Shown: one piece after another, positions 10,767 through 11,701 of the stretch
Position numbering within the stretch: the stretch's first letter is position 1
Layout of the letters: each line of letters begins with the position of its first letter
DNA from: DATIGJ01 sp035644155
Lineage (GTDB): Bacteria > Patescibacteriota > Microgenomatia > Levybacterales > UBA12049
Length of the DNA: 11,701 bases
Reading direction: 5' to 3'
NCBI GenBank assembly: GCA_035644155.1
Contig: DASQPC010000029.1
Span: forward strand, 1-11,701
Program-made: the position numbers and the translations under genes
The notes under the pieces: model-generated
What the model saw: only the letters and a program-made list of their open reading frames with translations
What the model was told of the DNA's origin: nothing
The model's database searches: none

Positions 10767-11701
10767 ATGGTAGCCGAAAGACATCCAGGAGCAAGGCCTA
10801 TAGAGATTGCTCCGATTTTGGCAGCAATTCCTTCATATAAAGAATTTCAAACTGGTTCCGAATTGCAAACAGGTAGTAAGCAGTTAGTAAAAGATTATCC
10901 TACATTAGTGAGTTCTGGTTTTCTCCGTTTGGATGAAAATTTTGGTAGATCAACAGAAGGGAGATCTATCGAGTTAATGACAGTTGGGAAAGGAAAGAAA
11001 AAAGTCATGTGGGTAGGAACACCGCATCCAAATGAGCCAGTCGGCACGTTAACAATAGATTTTCTGAGCAGATATTTATGTGAACACCCGGAGATAACAG
11101 AGAAGCTTGATACGACATTCATTTTTATCAAAAATGCCGATCCTGATGGTCTGAAGTTAAATAAATCTTGGTTAAAAGGTGGACTTGATCCTTTGCAATA
11201 TGCCTTAGGATATTACCGCCCGTCAGAGGAGAAACAAGTAGAATGGGCATTTCCTGTAGATTATAAAACATTACACTTCCATAATCCTCCCCCTGAAGCA
11301 CAAGCGCTTATGGAAGCATTTAAGAAAAATAAACCAGATTTTTATTACTCATTGCATAATTGCTGTTTTCAAAACCCTTATTTTAATCTTTCTCATAAAA
11401 GAACTGAACTATTCAAACCCTTGGAGCAAGTAGTTACTGATCAAGGGCTTCAACTCTCTATTGGGAAAGCGGAAGTACCATGGATGGAAACCTACGCACG
11501 AGGCATTTACCAAATACCCTCTGTTCAAGCAAAATATGACTATTTTCATACGAGAGGCGAAGATCCGTTGCGTATTATAACAGGAGGAGCGAAATCATAT
11601 GACTATTTACAAGAACATGTTGCCCCTGATTCCTTTAGTATTGAATCTGAAGTGCCATACTTTACCGCAGATGCGTTGAATGATAATACTCCTTCAGAAA
11701 T
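10767..11701 (+). CDS. M14 zinc carboxypeptidase-like protein (partial, 3' end missing)
   Basis: The frame is open from ATG 10767 to the window edge, giving 311 residues. M14-family marks are visible: GRSTEGRSIELMTVGKG (60-76), the zinc pair H87-x2-E90 in GTPHPNEPVG, PDGLKLNK (126-133), and a likely third ligand H197 in YYSLHNC. SIESEVPYF (291-299) may hold the catalytic glutamate near E293/E295. M14 enzymes remove C-terminal residues from peptides or cleave peptidoglycan cross-bridge peptides. There is no signal peptide or hydrophobic segment at the start, so this one seems cytoplasmic. The substrate is unknown. The start is supported by TATAAT exactly six bases upstream; there is no Shine-Dalgarno. 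How much is missing downstream cannot be told. Confidence 0.72.
   Translation, partial: MVAERHPGARPIEIAPILAAIPSYKEFQTGSELQTGSKQLVKDYPTLVSSGFLRLDENFGRSTEGRSIELMTVGKGKKKVMWVGTPHPNEPVGTLTIDFLSRYLCEHPEITEKLDTTFIFIKNADPDGLKLNKSWLKGGLDPLQYALGYYRPSEEKQVEWAFPVDYKTLHFHNPPPEAQALMEAFKKNKPDFYYSLHNCCFQNPYFNLSHKRTELFKPLEQVVTDQGLQLSIGKAEVPWMETYARGIYQIPSVQAKYDYFHTRGEDPLRIITGGAKSYDYLQEHVAPDSFSIESEVPYFTADALNDNTPSE

Noticed and set aside
10895..11131. Minus-strand ORF inside the M14-like gene
   Set aside because: It is a shadow of the real plus-strand frame that carries the HxxE motif and a promoter.
54..11701. UGA recoding (as in Gracilibacteria or Absconditabacteria)
   Set aside because: All recognisable genes are full length with no in-frame TGA, and tryptophan uses TGG.

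Overview
The window looks like a piece of a small-genome bacterium of the Candidate Phyla Radiation (Patescibacteria), most likely near the Microgenomates. This is inference from gene content and style: AT-rich DNA, genes packed with overlaps or gaps of a few bases, a SpoIID-like exported protein fused to a PcsB-like coiled coil, several membrane proteins without a clear named family, and few Shine-Dalgarno sites. No mobile element, phage gene or CRISPR array is visible.

Layout. The left edge holds the last 17 codons of a membrane protein and a possible 33-residue membrane peptide. A leftward operon (1848 to 186) encodes a membrane-anchored LytR_C-domain protein, ribose-5-phosphate isomerase B and a divergent ribulose-phosphate 3-epimerase. 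It diverges from a rightward gene for a secreted SpoIID/coiled-coil protein (1915-3636). A rightward three-gene operon (3660-6319) follows: a bacterial-PH membrane protein, a two-TM small protein, and a PP2C-like/TM/propeller-like protein. A leftward polytopic GT-C-like gene (6316-7821) meets it tail to tail.

The central block is a trans-translation locus: smpB (7946-8386) followed by ssrA, the tmRNA (8433-8864). The tmRNA has encoded CCA, a recognisable PK1 and an unusually long 35-codon tag reading frame with a strong hairpin inside it. A terminator-like hairpin follows, then an RSH-type HD hydrolase gene (8954-9820). Leftward comF (9803-10501) and a class II tRNA-Ser (10533-10620) come next, and a rightward M14 carboxypeptidase-like gene runs off the right edge.

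Regulatory style. Genes at the head of transcription units repeatedly carry a -10 hexamer exactly six bases before ATG (1903, 7833 minus, 10755, and a weaker one at 10513 minus). This predicts leaderless mRNAs. The only strong Shine-Dalgarno site seen is at an operon-internal, overlapping gene (4298). smpB and the HD gene instead have predicted transcripts that begin at or within two bases of a hairpin.

The items most worth a second look are the long structured tmRNA tag, the tRNA-Ser with A34 (anticodon ACU), the hairpins framing the ssrA locus, and the leaderless promoter pattern.
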